Source of the DNA: Reyranella sp.
Lineage (GTDB): Bacteria > Pseudomonadota > Alphaproteobacteria > Reyranellales > Reyranellaceae
Assembly: GCF_030651995.1 (NCBI RefSeq)
Contig: NZ_JAUSBN010000054.1
Location: 62,001-126,000, forward strand
Direction of reading: 5' to 3'
DNA: 64,000 bases
The notes under the pieces are model-generated. The model did no database searches. It was not told where the DNA came from and was given only the letters and a program-made list of their open reading frames with translations. Position 1 is the stretch's first letter. Each line of letters begins with the position of its first letter. Made by a program: the position numbers and the translations under genes. This document shows, one piece after another, positions 39,840 through 48,697 of the stretch.

Positions 39840-39991
39840 GTCGAAACTCCAGGCGGCCCGTCGCCGCGTCTGCCAGACTAACCTATCGATGGATGCGCGA
39901 AGTGGACGAGGTCGATACGGATTGTGCATCGAGTTCTTCGCGGCCACGCCTAACCGGCGTAGAATTTGCGCCCACGCACAGGGAGACGAAC

Positions 39992-41068
39992 ATGGGCACC
40001 AAGATCCGGACCACGGCGGGACGCGGCCGGCTTTACGACAATGTGCTCGACACGATTGGCGACACGCCCTGCATCCGCATCAACGCCCTCGCCCCCAAGG
40101 ATGTCACGATCTACGTCAAGGTGGAGTCCTTCAATCCCGGCGGCTCGGTGAAGGACCGCCTCGCCGTCAACATCATCGAGGCGGCCGAGCGCAACGGCAC
40201 CCTGAAGCCTGGCCAGACCGTGGTCGAGGCGACCAGCGGCAACACCGGCATCGGCCTGGCCATGGTCTGCGCCCAGAAGGGCTATCCGCTGGTGGTCACC
40301 ATGGCCGACAGTTTTTCGATCGAGCGCCGCAAGCTGATGCGCATGCTGGGCGCCAAGGTCGTCCTGACGCCGCGCGCCCAGAAGGGGCTCGGCATGTATC
40401 AGAAGGCGGTGGAACTCGCGAAGGCGAACGGCTGGTTCCTGGCCCACCAGTTCGAGACCGAGGCCAACGCCGCGATTCACGAGTCCACGACGGCGCGCGA
40501 GATACTCGCCGACTTCGAGGGCAGCCGGCTCGACTATTTCGTGAGCGGCTACGGGACCGGCGGCACGGTGACCGGCGTGGCGCGGGTGCTGCGCCAGGAG
40601 CGGACGGAGACGAAGATCATCCTGACCGAGCCCGCCAACGCCCAGCTCCTCGGCAGCGGCAAGGCGCAGGAGCGGGCGGCCGACGGGTCACCCGCCGTCA
40701 GCCATCCCGCGTTCGAACCGCATCCGATCCAGGGCTGGACGCCGGACTTCATCCCGCTCGTGCTGCAGGAGTCGATCGACAAGAAGTATTACGACGAGCT
40801 GCTGCCGGTCGTCGGGGCCGAGGGGATCAAATGCGCCAAGGCGCTGGCGCAGAAGGAGGGCATCTTCACCGGCATCTCCGGTGGCTCGACCTTCGCCATC
40901 GCGCTCCAGGTGGCGGAGAAGGCCGCGCCCGGCTCGGTCATTCTCTGCATGTTGCCCGACACCGGCGAGCGCTATCTCACGACGCCGTTGTTCGAGGGCA
41001 TCATCGACGACATGGACGAGTCCGAGATCGCCATCTCGAAGTCCACGCCCGGCTATCAGATGGGGTAG
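39992..41068 (+). CDS. cysK: Cysteine synthase A family enzyme
   Basis: PLP beta-family enzyme of 358 residues that makes cysteine from O-acetylserine and sulfide. The PLP lysine is in NPGGSVKDRLA, the substrate loop is EATSGNTGIGLA, and the glycine-rich phosphate loop is GYGTGGTVTGVAR. An insertion of about 30 residues (KAQERAADGSPAVSHPAFEPH) before HPIQGW makes it longer than E. coli CysK, as in several plant- and alphaproteobacterial-type enzymes. GGGAG precedes the ATG. It is convergent with the ROK gene across an inverted repeat. Confidence 0.9.
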   Translation: MGTKIRTTAGRGRLYDNVLDTIGDTPCIRINALAPKDVTIYVKVESFNPGGSVKDRLAVNIIEAAERNGTLKPGQTVVEATSGNTGIGLAMVCAQKGYPLVVTMADSFSIERRKLMRMLGAKVVLTPRAQKGLGMYQKAVELAKANGWFLAHQFETEANAAIHESTTAREILADFEGSRLDYFVSGYGTGGTVTGVARVLRQERTETKIILTEPANAQLLGSGKAQERAADGSPAVSHPAFEPHPIQGWTPDFIPLVLQESIDKKYYDELLPVVGAEGIKCAKALAQKEGIFTGISGGSTFAIALQVAEKAAPGSVILCMLPDTGERYLTTPLFEGIIDDMDESEIAISKSTPGYQMG

Positions 41069-41078
41069 GGGCAAAGAC

Positions 41079-41180
41079 AAAGGTCCCTCGCTTACGCTCG
41101 GGATGACAACATTCCTTGCATCGGCGCACTGCGTCGATCACAGCCCTATTGTCGTCCTGAGCGAAGCGAAGGACCTTTAG
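41079..41180. repeat. Inverted repeat between convergent cysK and ROK genes
   Basis: Two imperfect arms of about 31 bases, AAAGGTCCCTCGCTTACGCT (41080 onward) and its inverse ending GCGAAGCGAAGGACCTTTAG (to 41180), separated by about 40 bases. A dispersed repeat class unlike elements A and C. It may serve as a bidirectional 3' end. Confidence 0.65.
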
Positions 41181-41201
41181 GCTCTTTCGGTTGGACCCGA
41201 G

Positions 41202-42290
41202 TCACTCCCGATTCGTGAACCGGGCATTGCCCAGGCCAGTGCCGATCGTCATGACGCCCCAGTGCTCGACGTCCTTCATGTTCGGCACTTCGCTCAGCCC
41301 CTGAACGACGGCGTCGTTGTGGATCTGTATGAAGATCTCGTGACCGTCGATCTTGGGCAGATGAGTCGACAGGGCAGCGGCGAGGTTGAACGACTTGCCT
41401 TCCCAGTTGCCCGGCAGGTTCTGGCCGCCCTTCAGGATGGAGCCGTGCTCGTCGATCAGGCCGGGGCAACCGATTCCCATGAACGGCGCGAGCTTGATCT
41501 TTTCCTGTTTCGCGCGGTCGATCAGCTTGTTCAGCATCGCGGCGATCTTCTCGATGGCCTCGTCGCGGTCGGGCTCGTCGTCAGAATGCCGCCAGACCTG
41601 ACGCTTCCAGACATCTGCTTCCTCGACGTCGCCGCGCTTGCCCGAATTGAGCTCGACAACGCCCACCCGCACGTTGGTGCCGCCGATGTCGACCGCGAGG
41701 ATGGCATCGTGCCCAGCCATCACCCAGCTCGGGGCCAGGTGCACGGCGCCGATAAGCCCGGCCTCGTCGGGATCGTTCTGGATGGCCGCGAGTTCGATCT
41801 TGATGCCGTCGGCCGCCAGCATGATGCCGGTTCGTCCCATCGCCAGTTCGCCGATCCGGCTGCCGATCATGCCGCCGCCGATCACGATGCGCTGCGTGTC
41901 CTTCCACGTGTCCAGCCGGAGGAAGCGGCGTATCACCGTCGTCAGCTCGCCAGCGAACTCCTCGACGACGGTGTGGACCAGACCCGCTGAGACTGCGTCG
42001 CCGCTGGACAGCATCTTGTCGAGCTTCGATTTCGAGATTTCCTCCATCGGCACGTCGCCGAACGGGTCCTCTCCGCGCTCCTTCAAGCGGTCCCGCCAAT
42101 CGGCCAGGATGGCATGGAAGGCCCGGCGACTGGCGCGATCGCCGATGAAGCCCTCCTCGTCGCGCAATTCCTCGTTGTAGGTATCGACGGTAACGGCGGG
42201 CAGGACACGGCCGCCATGAACGAAGACGGAGGGAGCCTCGACGGACTCCCCGGCAGATGCGGCAGTTTCGGTTCCGGTCCGGGCGCTCAT
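41202..42290 (-). CDS. ROK-family protein with circularly permuted motif order
   Basis: Protein of 362 residues. The usual ROK N-terminal phosphate loop VDIGGTNVRVG is at 200-210, followed by GIGCPGLID (272-280), NLPGNW, NDAVVQGLSE (325-334) and TIGTGLGNARFTN at the very end. The segment that normally closes ROK proteins, RIVIGGGMIGSR with DEAGLIGAVHLA, is at 134-185, before the phosphate loop. No zinc-binding Cys/His cluster is present. The motif set fits a sugar kinase fold, but the order implies a circular permutation or a specialised family. GGGGAG six bases before ATG 42290 supports the start. Confidence 0.75.
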   Translation of the reverse strand: MSARTGTETAASAGESVEAPSVFVHGGRVLPAVTVDTYNEELRDEEGFIGDRASRRAFHAILADWRDRLKERGEDPFGDVPMEEISKSKLDKMLSSGDAVSAGLVHTVVEEFAGELTTVIRRFLRLDTWKDTQRIVIGGGMIGSRIGELAMGRTGIMLAADGIKIELAAIQNDPDEAGLIGAVHLAPSWVMAGHDAILAVDIGGTNVRVGVVELNSGKRGDVEEADVWKRQVWRHSDDEPDRDEAIEKIAAMLNKLIDRAKQEKIKLAPFMGIGCPGLIDEHGSILKGGQNLPGNWEGKSFNLAAALSTHLPKIDGHEIFIQIHNDAVVQGLSEVPNMKDVEHWGVMTIGTGLGNARFTNRE

Positions 42291-42420
42291 GCGCATCTCC
42301 CCCTGTAAGGCCTCATGAACGGCCGGGACGGGGTGAAAGTTCCTCGACCTCGCTTTCCTCCCCCTTCCTGCGGCAGGAAGACATGGCAACAGTTCGGCCA
42401 TGCTCCGCGTTACCGGCGCG

Positions 42421-43479
42421 ATGAAACTGTTCAAATGCCAGAGCTGCCAGCAGATCCTGTATTTCGAGAACGATGTCTGTGTGAAATGCGGACACAAGCT
42501 CGGATACGTCCCCGAAGTCGCGACCGTTTCGGCGCTCGAGCCGGAGGGCGAGTTGTGGCGTGCCCTTGCCTCGCCGGACGTGCTCTACCGCTTCTGCGCG
42601 AATGCCCAGCAGGCCGCCTGCAACTGGCTGGTCGAGTCCACGTCTTCCGAGACCTTCTGCCTGTCCTGCCGGCACAACCGGACGATCCCCGATCTCACCA
42701 TTCCCGACAATCTGGCCCACTGGCAGAAGATCGAGATCGCCAAGCACCGGCTCTTCTATTCGCTGCTGCGCCTGAAGCTACCGGTACCGACCAAGGTCGA
42801 ATCGCCGGAGGAAGGGCTGGCCTTCGACTTCCTGGCCGAGCTGCCGCAGTCCAATGCGCCGCGGGTCATGACGGGTCACGACAACGGGCTGATCACCATC
42901 GCCCTGGCCGAGGCCGACGATGCGGTGCGCGAGCAGAACCGGGTCGCCATGCACGAGCCCTACCGGACCTTGCTCGGTCATTTCCGGCACGAGATCGGGC
43001 ACTACTACTGGGACCGGCTGGTGTGCAACGGGGGCCAACTCGACGGCTGTCGGAACCTCTTCGGCGACGACAGCCAGGAATACGCCCAGGCGTTGCAGGC
43101 CCATTATGCCAACGGCGCCCCGCCCGACTGGCAGGCGAACTTCGTCAGCCATTACGCGAGCTCCCACCCGTGGGAGGACTTCGCCGAGACCTGGGCGCAC
43201 TATCTGCACATCGTCGATACGCTCGAAATCGCGCGGGCCTTCGGCCTGTCGACCCAGCCCCACCTGGCCAAGGGCGAGGAGCTGGATGCCACCGTCGACT
43301 TCGATCCCTATCGAGCTTCCGAGATCGGCCAGCTCATCGACAGCTGGACGCCTCTGTCGCTGGCGCTGAACAGCCTCAACCGCGGCATGGGTCAGCCGGA
43401 CGTGTATCCGTTCGTGCTGTCGCCGCCGGTGATCGAAAAGCTCGGCTTCATCCACCGGCTCGTCCACCCGGCCCCGTAA
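42421..43479 (+). CDS. Zinc-ribbon metallopeptidase-like protein
   Basis: Protein of 352 residues. An N-terminal zinc ribbon (CQSC at 8-11, CVKC near 25) and a further CLSC are followed by a zincin motif RHEIGHYYWDRL (HExxH) near residue 198 and a downstream WEDFAETWAHYL (third ligand Glu) segment. This is the pattern of the putative zinc-binding metallopeptidase family (COG4307). No signal peptide is seen. The start ATG 42421 is chosen immediately before the ribbon. Substrate unknown. It is convergent with the DUF3500 gene. Confidence 0.8.
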   Translation: MKLFKCQSCQQILYFENDVCVKCGHKLGYVPEVATVSALEPEGELWRALASPDVLYRFCANAQQAACNWLVESTSSETFCLSCRHNRTIPDLTIPDNLAHWQKIEIAKHRLFYSLLRLKLPVPTKVESPEEGLAFDFLAELPQSNAPRVMTGHDNGLITIALAEADDAVREQNRVAMHEPYRTLLGHFRHEIGHYYWDRLVCNGGQLDGCRNLFGDDSQEYAQALQAHYANGAPPDWQANFVSHYASSHPWEDFAETWAHYLHIVDTLEIARAFGLSTQPHLAKGEELDATVDFDPYRASEIGQLIDSWTPLSLALNSLNRGMGQPDVYPFVLSPPVIEKLGFIHRLVHPAP

Positions 43480-43486
43480 GCCGGAC

Positions 43487-44563
43487 TCAACGGTGCTTCT
43501 GCTGGCGGTAGTGATCGGCCAGCGCGTCATGGCCGAAATCGGCGGCGAGGTCGCGCCACACGGCGTGGACGTGATTGGCGCCATTCTGGGTATTGTCGTG
43601 CTCGATCAGCGTCACCGGACCATGGACCCGGAAATAATGGGCCTCGCCCGGCGTCAGCGATCCCGCCCAGGCGAAGCGGAAGGTGGCGAGCCCCTGCTCG
43701 CGGACGCGCTGCTCTTGCTGGGCCAGCAGGTCGGCCGCGAGCGTGCCGAGGAAGCGGTCCATCAATGCCTCGATCAGGGTGCGCTGGGCGCCCGTCATTT
43801 CGCCCAAGGCCACGCCTCTGGGATTGCCGAGATCCCGCTCGCGTTGCGGGCTGGCCACGATCTCGCCGAACGAGCGGTTGGCGATGATCGCCGCCTGGCG
43901 CTGCGGGTCGGTGAGGCTTGCCATGATCTGGCGGGCGAGATCCTCAGACGGTCCCAGCAGTCGGAAGCCACGATGGGGTCCCTCGCGCACCGTGGCGGGA
44001 TTGGCCCCGGTGAAGAAGGGCGTCACCGCGACGTGCCCGGGGGCGGGCAGCGCCACGTTCAGCGACAGGTGATGGCCCTCGAAGCGCCAGCCCCAGGGAA
44101 AGCGCCCGGGCGTGCCGAACACCGAGACATAGTAGCGGGCGGGATCGCGGAAACTGCCCTGCTGTTCGCGCAGGACGCCTTCGAGCAGGCGCACGCCATC
44201 GAGCAGTTCGAGACCGCGCTGGTTCAGCACCGAGGCGAAGAGCGCGCGGGCGGCGTCGGCCTGGTCGGGGCGCAGTTCTCCCAAGGCGAGGCCCGCGCGG
44301 CTGCGAGGAATGTAGTGCCAGTCGAGGCGATTGCCCGAGTCGAAGGCGATCAGCGTCTTCCGGCGCTGCCCATCGTCGAGGGATACCAGGAACCGATTGG
44401 CGGCCTCGGCGATGCGTTGGGCGGCATCGACCGTCTGCGCGCTTGCGCTGCCGAACGGCAGCAGGGCTGCCGCCGCCAGCACGGTCCGCCGGGTCGGCGG
44501 GCCGTGGTGATGGTGGTGGTGAGGGGCGGACTCGTCGTGCGGATGCCAGCCGTCGTGCGGCAT
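43487..44563 (-). CDS. DUF3500 exported protein with His-rich N-terminus
   Basis: Protein of 358 residues. The N-terminus contains HHHHHH within residues 15-20, then a signal-like segment TRRTVLAAAALLPFGSASAQ, which could be Tat- or Sec-dependent. The body (about 50-350) carries DUF3500 phrases such as DWHYIPRSRAGLALGEL, EGHHLSLNVALP and YYVSVFGTPG. Function unknown. The upstream His run may bind metal before export. It lies ten bases after the thioredoxin-like gene, in the DsbD run. Confidence 0.75.
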   Translation of the reverse strand: MPHDGWHPHDESAPHHHHHHGPPTRRTVLAAAALLPFGSASAQTVDAAQRIAEAANRFLVSLDDGQRRKTLIAFDSGNRLDWHYIPRSRAGLALGELRPDQADAARALFASVLNQRGLELLDGVRLLEGVLREQQGSFRDPARYYVSVFGTPGRFPWGWRFEGHHLSLNVALPAPGHVAVTPFFTGANPATVREGPHRGFRLLGPSEDLARQIMASLTDPQRQAAIIANRSFGEIVASPQRERDLGNPRGVALGEMTGAQRTLIEALMDRFLGTLAADLLAQQEQRVREQGLATFRFAWAGSLTPGEAHYFRVHGPVTLIEHDNTQNGANHVHAVWRDLAADFGHDALADHYRQQKHR

Positions 44564-44573
44564 GGCCGGTCCG

Positions 44574-45215
44574 TCAGCTCGAGGTCTTGGGGTACTTCAG
44601 CGAGCAGCCATAGGCGCGGGTCGAGGCGTCGGCCACCGGCTTGCCGGCCAAGACCTGGTCGAGCGCCACGCGGACATACTGCGTCGCCTTGGGAATATCG
44701 GCCGCGCTCGACGAGGGGATCGAGTCAATGCCGCCCTTGTAGACCAGGATGCCGTTGGCATCGATGATGTACATGTGCGGCGTCACGGTGGCGCCATAGG
44801 CGCGTGCGACCTTGCTCTGCGGGTCGATCAGCACCGCGGCGGGCGCGGCATTGCGGCTCTTGGTGAGGTCGTTGGCCTGCGTGGCCGTCACATGACCCTG
44901 CTCGCCGGTGGCCGAGGAGGCGACGGTCAGCCAGACCACGCCCTTTGCGGCGGCTTCGCGCTGCTGGTCCTGCATGTTGTTGGACGTGTAGTGCTTGCGC
45001 ACGTAGGGGCAGTCGTGATTCGTCGTCTCGAGGACGACGACCTTGCCCTTGAGGTCGGCCAGCGACCAGCTCTTGCCATTGCTGTCGACGGCGGTGAACT
45101 GCGGTGCGGGCTTGCCGACATCGGGGCTCGAGCTTGCAAAAGCGGCGGCGGGGGCGAGGGCGAGCGCGGCGCCACCGATCATCAGGGAACGACGGGGAAC
45201 ATTCAGCTTCGACAT
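44574..45215 (-). CDS. Exported thioredoxin-like (AhpC/TSA) protein
   Basis: Protein of 213 residues with a twin-arginine signal (PRRSLMIGGAALALAPAAAF). The thioredoxin fold has a single cysteine at the active-site position (NHDCPYVRKHY), one more at the far C-terminus (YGCSLKY), and cis-Pro in VTPHMYII. This resembles the thioredoxin-family proteins in which HxCPY replaces CxxC, acting more like a peroxiredoxin or electron-transfer partner. It starts nine bases after dsbD stops, so it is likely reduced by DsbD. Confidence 0.82.
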   Translation of the reverse strand: MSKLNVPRRSLMIGGAALALAPAAAFASSSPDVGKPAPQFTAVDSNGKSWSLADLKGKVVVLETTNHDCPYVRKHYTSNNMQDQQREAAAKGVVWLTVASSATGEQGHVTATQANDLTKSRNAAPAAVLIDPQSKVARAYGATVTPHMYIIDANGILVYKGGIDSIPSSSAADIPKATQYVRVALDQVLAGKPVADASTRAYGCSLKYPKTSS

Positions 45216-45224
45216 GACTGCCTC

Positions 45225-47357
45225 CTAACGCTTGGCTTGCTGGATTGACGACAACTCCGACAGGATCAGCGACTCGGTGAGGACCTGCGGCAGGATCTTC
45301 GGCCGATCCGCCCCCGGCGCCCAGAACAGGTACAGGGGCACGCCGGCACGGCCGAGTTCCTTCAGGACGCCGGTGATCTCGGCGTCGCGATTGGTCCAGT
45401 CGCCCTTGAGCTTGACGACGCCTGCCTGCTCGAACGCCTTCCGGCTGCCCGGCGTTTCGAGCGCCACCCGCTCGTTCACCAGGCAAGTAATGCACCAGGC
45501 GGCAGTGAAGTCGACGAAGACCGGCTTGCCGGCGGCCACGGCCTCGGCCATGCGGGCGCGCGAGAAGCGCTCCCAGCCTTCGAAGCTGACGCCGGCGGCG
45601 GGCCCCCCCGAAGCCGAGGCGGCGGTCGCGGGACTGTCGTCGAGCTTGAGAGTGGCGGCAAAGGCCAGCAGGACGGAAGCGGCAGCCAGCCCGCGGCGCA
45701 GCCACGTGGCCGCCGATGCGCCGCTGCCGATCCGCAGCAGCCAGATGGCGAAGGCGATCAGGATCATGCCGCCCAGCGCGTAGAGCACGCCGTCCGCGCC
45801 GGTCTGCTGGGTCAACACCCAGATCATCCAGACGGCCGAGGCAAACATCGGAAAAGCGAGGAACTGGCGCAGCCGGTCCATCCACGGGCCGGGCCGCGGC
45901 ATCAGCCGCTGCAGGGCGGGCGTCATCGACAGAGCGAGATAGGGCAGAGCGAGGCCGAGACCCATGGCCAGCAGAACCGCGATCGTGGCGGGTGCGGGCT
46001 GGCTGAGCGCAAAGCCCAGCGCGGCGGCCATGAAGGGCGCCGTGCAGGGTGTTGCCACGATCACCGCCAGGACGCCGGTGAAGAAGGCGCCCGTGGTACC
46101 GCCGCGAGAGGCGAGGCCCTGACCGACGCCGGCCAGCCGGCTGCCGACCTCGAACACGCCCGAGAGGTTGAGGCCGACCACGAAGAACAGGTAGGCGATC
46201 AGCAGCGAGAAGACCGGCGACTGGAACTGGAACCCCCAATTGACCTCGCCGACGCTCGAGCGGATCGCGATCACGATCCCGGCCATGATGGCGAAGGAGG
46301 CGAGGACTCCGGCGGTATAGGCGAGCCCGTCGCGGCGCATCTCGCTGCGCTCGTGGCCGGCAAGCCGGGCGAAGGCCGCAGCCTTCATGGCCAGCACCGG
46401 AAAGACGCAGGGCATCAGGTTCAGGATCAGGCCGCCCAGCAGCGCAAACAGCAGCGCCTGCACGAGCGAAAGCTGCTCGGCGCCCACCGCGTTGGCCAGA
46501 GATGCCGTGGCCGCCGGCACGAACGCCGGATCGAGCCTGGCCGAGAGGTCGAAGGCCTGCCTCACGTTGCCGTCGGCCGTCTTCTCGGTGAGGACCAGTG
46601 TTCCGGCAAGGTCGGCGGGCAACGCGGTCTTGGCGTCGCCCTTCTTCAGGGGAACGCGGATGCCGTCGGCGGTGATCGAGGCGTTCTGCCTCGCCATGGT
46701 GGCGATGGGCCCCCATTCGGCCGGGAAGAAATAGACATCGCTGATGGCGTCGGGTTTCAGGCCCCTGGCCTCGACCAGCAGCGTCGGATCGCCGGCCTTT
46801 GACAGGCCATACCGCGCAGGCCAGGGGCTGGCGGTCGGCACGGCACGCCGCGCCTGCTCGAACAGAGTGCGCGTGGCCGGCGGCGCCGGCGCTACGGCGT
46901 TGCCCGAGGGCAGCACCAGTTCGAACTTGCCCTCTTCGGGGATGCAGACATCCTCGCAGACCAGCCAGTTGGCGTCGGCGGCCAAGGTCAGCGGACCCGC
47001 GAGATCGGCCGGCGGCGTGATGCGCACCAGCAGCACCGACTCGTCCTTGAAGCCGTAATTGGTAATGCCGCCGATTTCGAACAGGGTCGGGGCCGGCCAG
47101 ACGATCGGATCGGCCTTGGCGCCCTCCGGCAGCTTCCACGTGATCTCGGTCGGCAGGCCGGAGTCGCCCGGATTTTTCCAGTAAGTATGCCACTTGGGCC
47201 TTATCGTCTGGCGCAGACCGACCCAGAACGGCTCGCCGGGCTTGACGGTTGCGACTTCGGACACGAGCTCGGACCGCACGTTGTCGGTCGTCACGACCGC
47301 CTGCGCAAAGGCCGGACCGGCCAGAAGCACGAAAAGAAGGACCAGAAGACGCGTCAT
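45225..47357 (-). CDS. dsbD: Thiol:disulfide interchange protein DsbD
   Basis: Protein of 710 residues with signal peptide (LLVLLFVLLAGPAFAQA). It has an N-terminal periplasmic domain with the Cys pair CEDVCIP, an eight-helix membrane core with NLMPCVFPVL and VATPCTAPFM carrying the two membrane cysteines, and a C-terminal thioredoxin domain with TAAWCITCLVNE. It moves electrons from cytoplasmic thioredoxin to periplasmic partners, presumably including the adjacent thioredoxin-like protein. Start ATG 47357 is chosen because the signal peptide follows directly. Confidence 0.92.
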   Translation of the reverse strand: MTRLLVLLFVLLAGPAFAQAVVTTDNVRSELVSEVATVKPGEPFWVGLRQTIRPKWHTYWKNPGDSGLPTEITWKLPEGAKADPIVWPAPTLFEIGGITNYGFKDESVLLVRITPPADLAGPLTLAADANWLVCEDVCIPEEGKFELVLPSGNAVAPAPPATRTLFEQARRAVPTASPWPARYGLSKAGDPTLLVEARGLKPDAISDVYFFPAEWGPIATMARQNASITADGIRVPLKKGDAKTALPADLAGTLVLTEKTADGNVRQAFDLSARLDPAFVPAATASLANAVGAEQLSLVQALLFALLGGLILNLMPCVFPVLAMKAAAFARLAGHERSEMRRDGLAYTAGVLASFAIMAGIVIAIRSSVGEVNWGFQFQSPVFSLLIAYLFFVVGLNLSGVFEVGSRLAGVGQGLASRGGTTGAFFTGVLAVIVATPCTAPFMAAALGFALSQPAPATIAVLLAMGLGLALPYLALSMTPALQRLMPRPGPWMDRLRQFLAFPMFASAVWMIWVLTQQTGADGVLYALGGMILIAFAIWLLRIGSGASAATWLRRGLAAASVLLAFAATLKLDDSPATAASASGGPAAGVSFEGWERFSRARMAEAVAAGKPVFVDFTAAWCITCLVNERVALETPGSRKAFEQAGVVKLKGDWTNRDAEITGVLKELGRAGVPLYLFWAPGADRPKILPQVLTESLILSELSSIQQAKR

Positions 47358-47473
47358 CGACTTTCTAAGTGACCTCGGGTCGCGGCGCTTGCAAGGCAAT
47401 CCGGATCAAGCCGCCGTGATATTTTGCCCGGAATTCCGTGAACGACTAAGGTCCTGGTCCGACGGGAGAATTC

Positions 47474-48694
47474 ATGTTGCGACTGGATGATCGGCGCCTG
47501 CTCGGCGCCCTGGACGAGCTGGCTTCCCTCGGCGCCATCGAGGGCGGCGGCTGCGCCCGACTGGCGCTGACCGACGAGGACAGAGCCGGCCGAGATCTGG
47601 TGGTGGGCTGGATGACGGCGCTGGGCCTCGCCGTGACGGTCGATGCGATCGGCAACGTGATCGGCGTGCGCGCCGGCCTTGAGAACCTCGCGCCCGTGAT
47701 GACCGGCAGCCATATCGACACGGTCCGCACCGGCGGCCGCTACGACGGCAACTATGGCGTCCTGGCGGGGCTCGAGGTCGTGCGGGCTCTGAACGAGGCC
47801 GGCGTGGCGACGCGCCGCCCGATCGCCGTCGCCGTCTTCACCAACGAGGAAGGCGCGCGCTTCCAGCCCGACATGATGGGCAGCCTGGTCTATGTCGGCG
47901 GCCTCGGCGTCGACGAGGCCTATGCGGCAACCGACAAGGACGGCGCCTCGGTCGGCGACGAGCTGCGGCGCATCGGCTATCTCGGGCCCTCAAAGCCGGG
48001 CGCGGTGAAGCCGCATGCCTTCGTGGAGTTGCATATCGAGCAGGGCCCGATCCTCGACGAGGAGAGGGTTCGGATCGGCGTCGTCGAGAGCGTGCAGGGC
48101 ATCTCGTGGACCGAATACACTGTGACCGGCGTCTCCAACCATGCCGGCACGACGCCGATGCGCCTGCGCCGGGACGCCGGTTATCTCGCGGCATCGGTCA
48201 ACCTGTTCGCGCGCAAGCTCGCCTGGGAAATGGGCGGCAACCAGGTGGCCACGGTGGGCTCGCTGGCGCTGCGCCCCAACCTCATCAACGTCGTGCCCAA
48301 TCGCGCGATCTTCTCGGTCGACCTGCGCAATACCGACGAGGCCAAGCTCAAGGAGGCCGAGGCGAGGGTGGCTGCACACATCGCCGAGGTCGCGAAGGCC
48401 GAGCGGGTCGAGGTCGAGGCGAAGGTGCTGGCGCGCTTCGAGCCGGTAATCTTCGATGCCGCCCTTGTCGACCGGGTCGAGCATCACGCCCGGGCGATGT
48501 CGCTCAGCACCCGGCGCATGCCGTCGGGGGCCGGCCACGATGCCCAGATGATGCAGCGCCTCTGCCCGACAGCCATGATCTTCGTGCCGTCGGTGGCGGG
48601 CCTCAGCCACAATGTGAAGGAGCACACGGAAGCGGCCGACCTCGCGGCTGGCGCTCAGGTGCTGCTGAACGTGATGCTGGAACTGGCCAGGTAG
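47474..48694 (+). CDS. M20-family N-carbamoyl amino acid / allantoate-type amidohydrolase
   Basis: Di-zinc M20 enzyme of 406 residues with metal ligands in GSHIDTV, DGNYGV, TNEEGARF, LHIEQGP and a C-terminal SHNVKEHT His. This is the hydantoinase/carbamoylase (beta-ureidopropionase, allantoate amidohydrolase) clade. It hydrolyses N-carbamoyl compounds, releasing ammonia and carbon dioxide. It precedes a GntR regulator by three bases and shares a run with uronate dehydrogenase and an N-carbamoyl-D-amino acid hydrolase. The exact substrate is uncertain. Confidence 0.85.
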   Translation: MLRLDDRRLLGALDELASLGAIEGGGCARLALTDEDRAGRDLVVGWMTALGLAVTVDAIGNVIGVRAGLENLAPVMTGSHIDTVRTGGRYDGNYGVLAGLEVVRALNEAGVATRRPIAVAVFTNEEGARFQPDMMGSLVYVGGLGVDEAYAATDKDGASVGDELRRIGYLGPSKPGAVKPHAFVELHIEQGPILDEERVRIGVVESVQGISWTEYTVTGVSNHAGTTPMRLRRDAGYLAASVNLFARKLAWEMGGNQVATVGSLALRPNLINVVPNRAIFSVDLRNTDEAKLKEAEARVAAHIAEVAKAERVEVEAKVLARFEPVIFDAALVDRVEHHARAMSLSTRRMPSGAGHDAQMMQRLCPTAMIFVPSVAGLSHNVKEHTEAADLAAGAQVLLNVMLELAR

Positions 48695-48697
48695 GCG

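Noticed and set aside
42291..42497. N-terminal extension of the ROK frame to 42497
   Set aside because: Would overlap the divergent metallopeptidase gene's 5' end, and the ribosome site supports 42290.
44725..47193. 822-codon alternative minus frame across dsbD
   Set aside because: Out-of-frame reading of dsbD and the thioredoxin-like gene. Arg/Gly-rich, no motifs.
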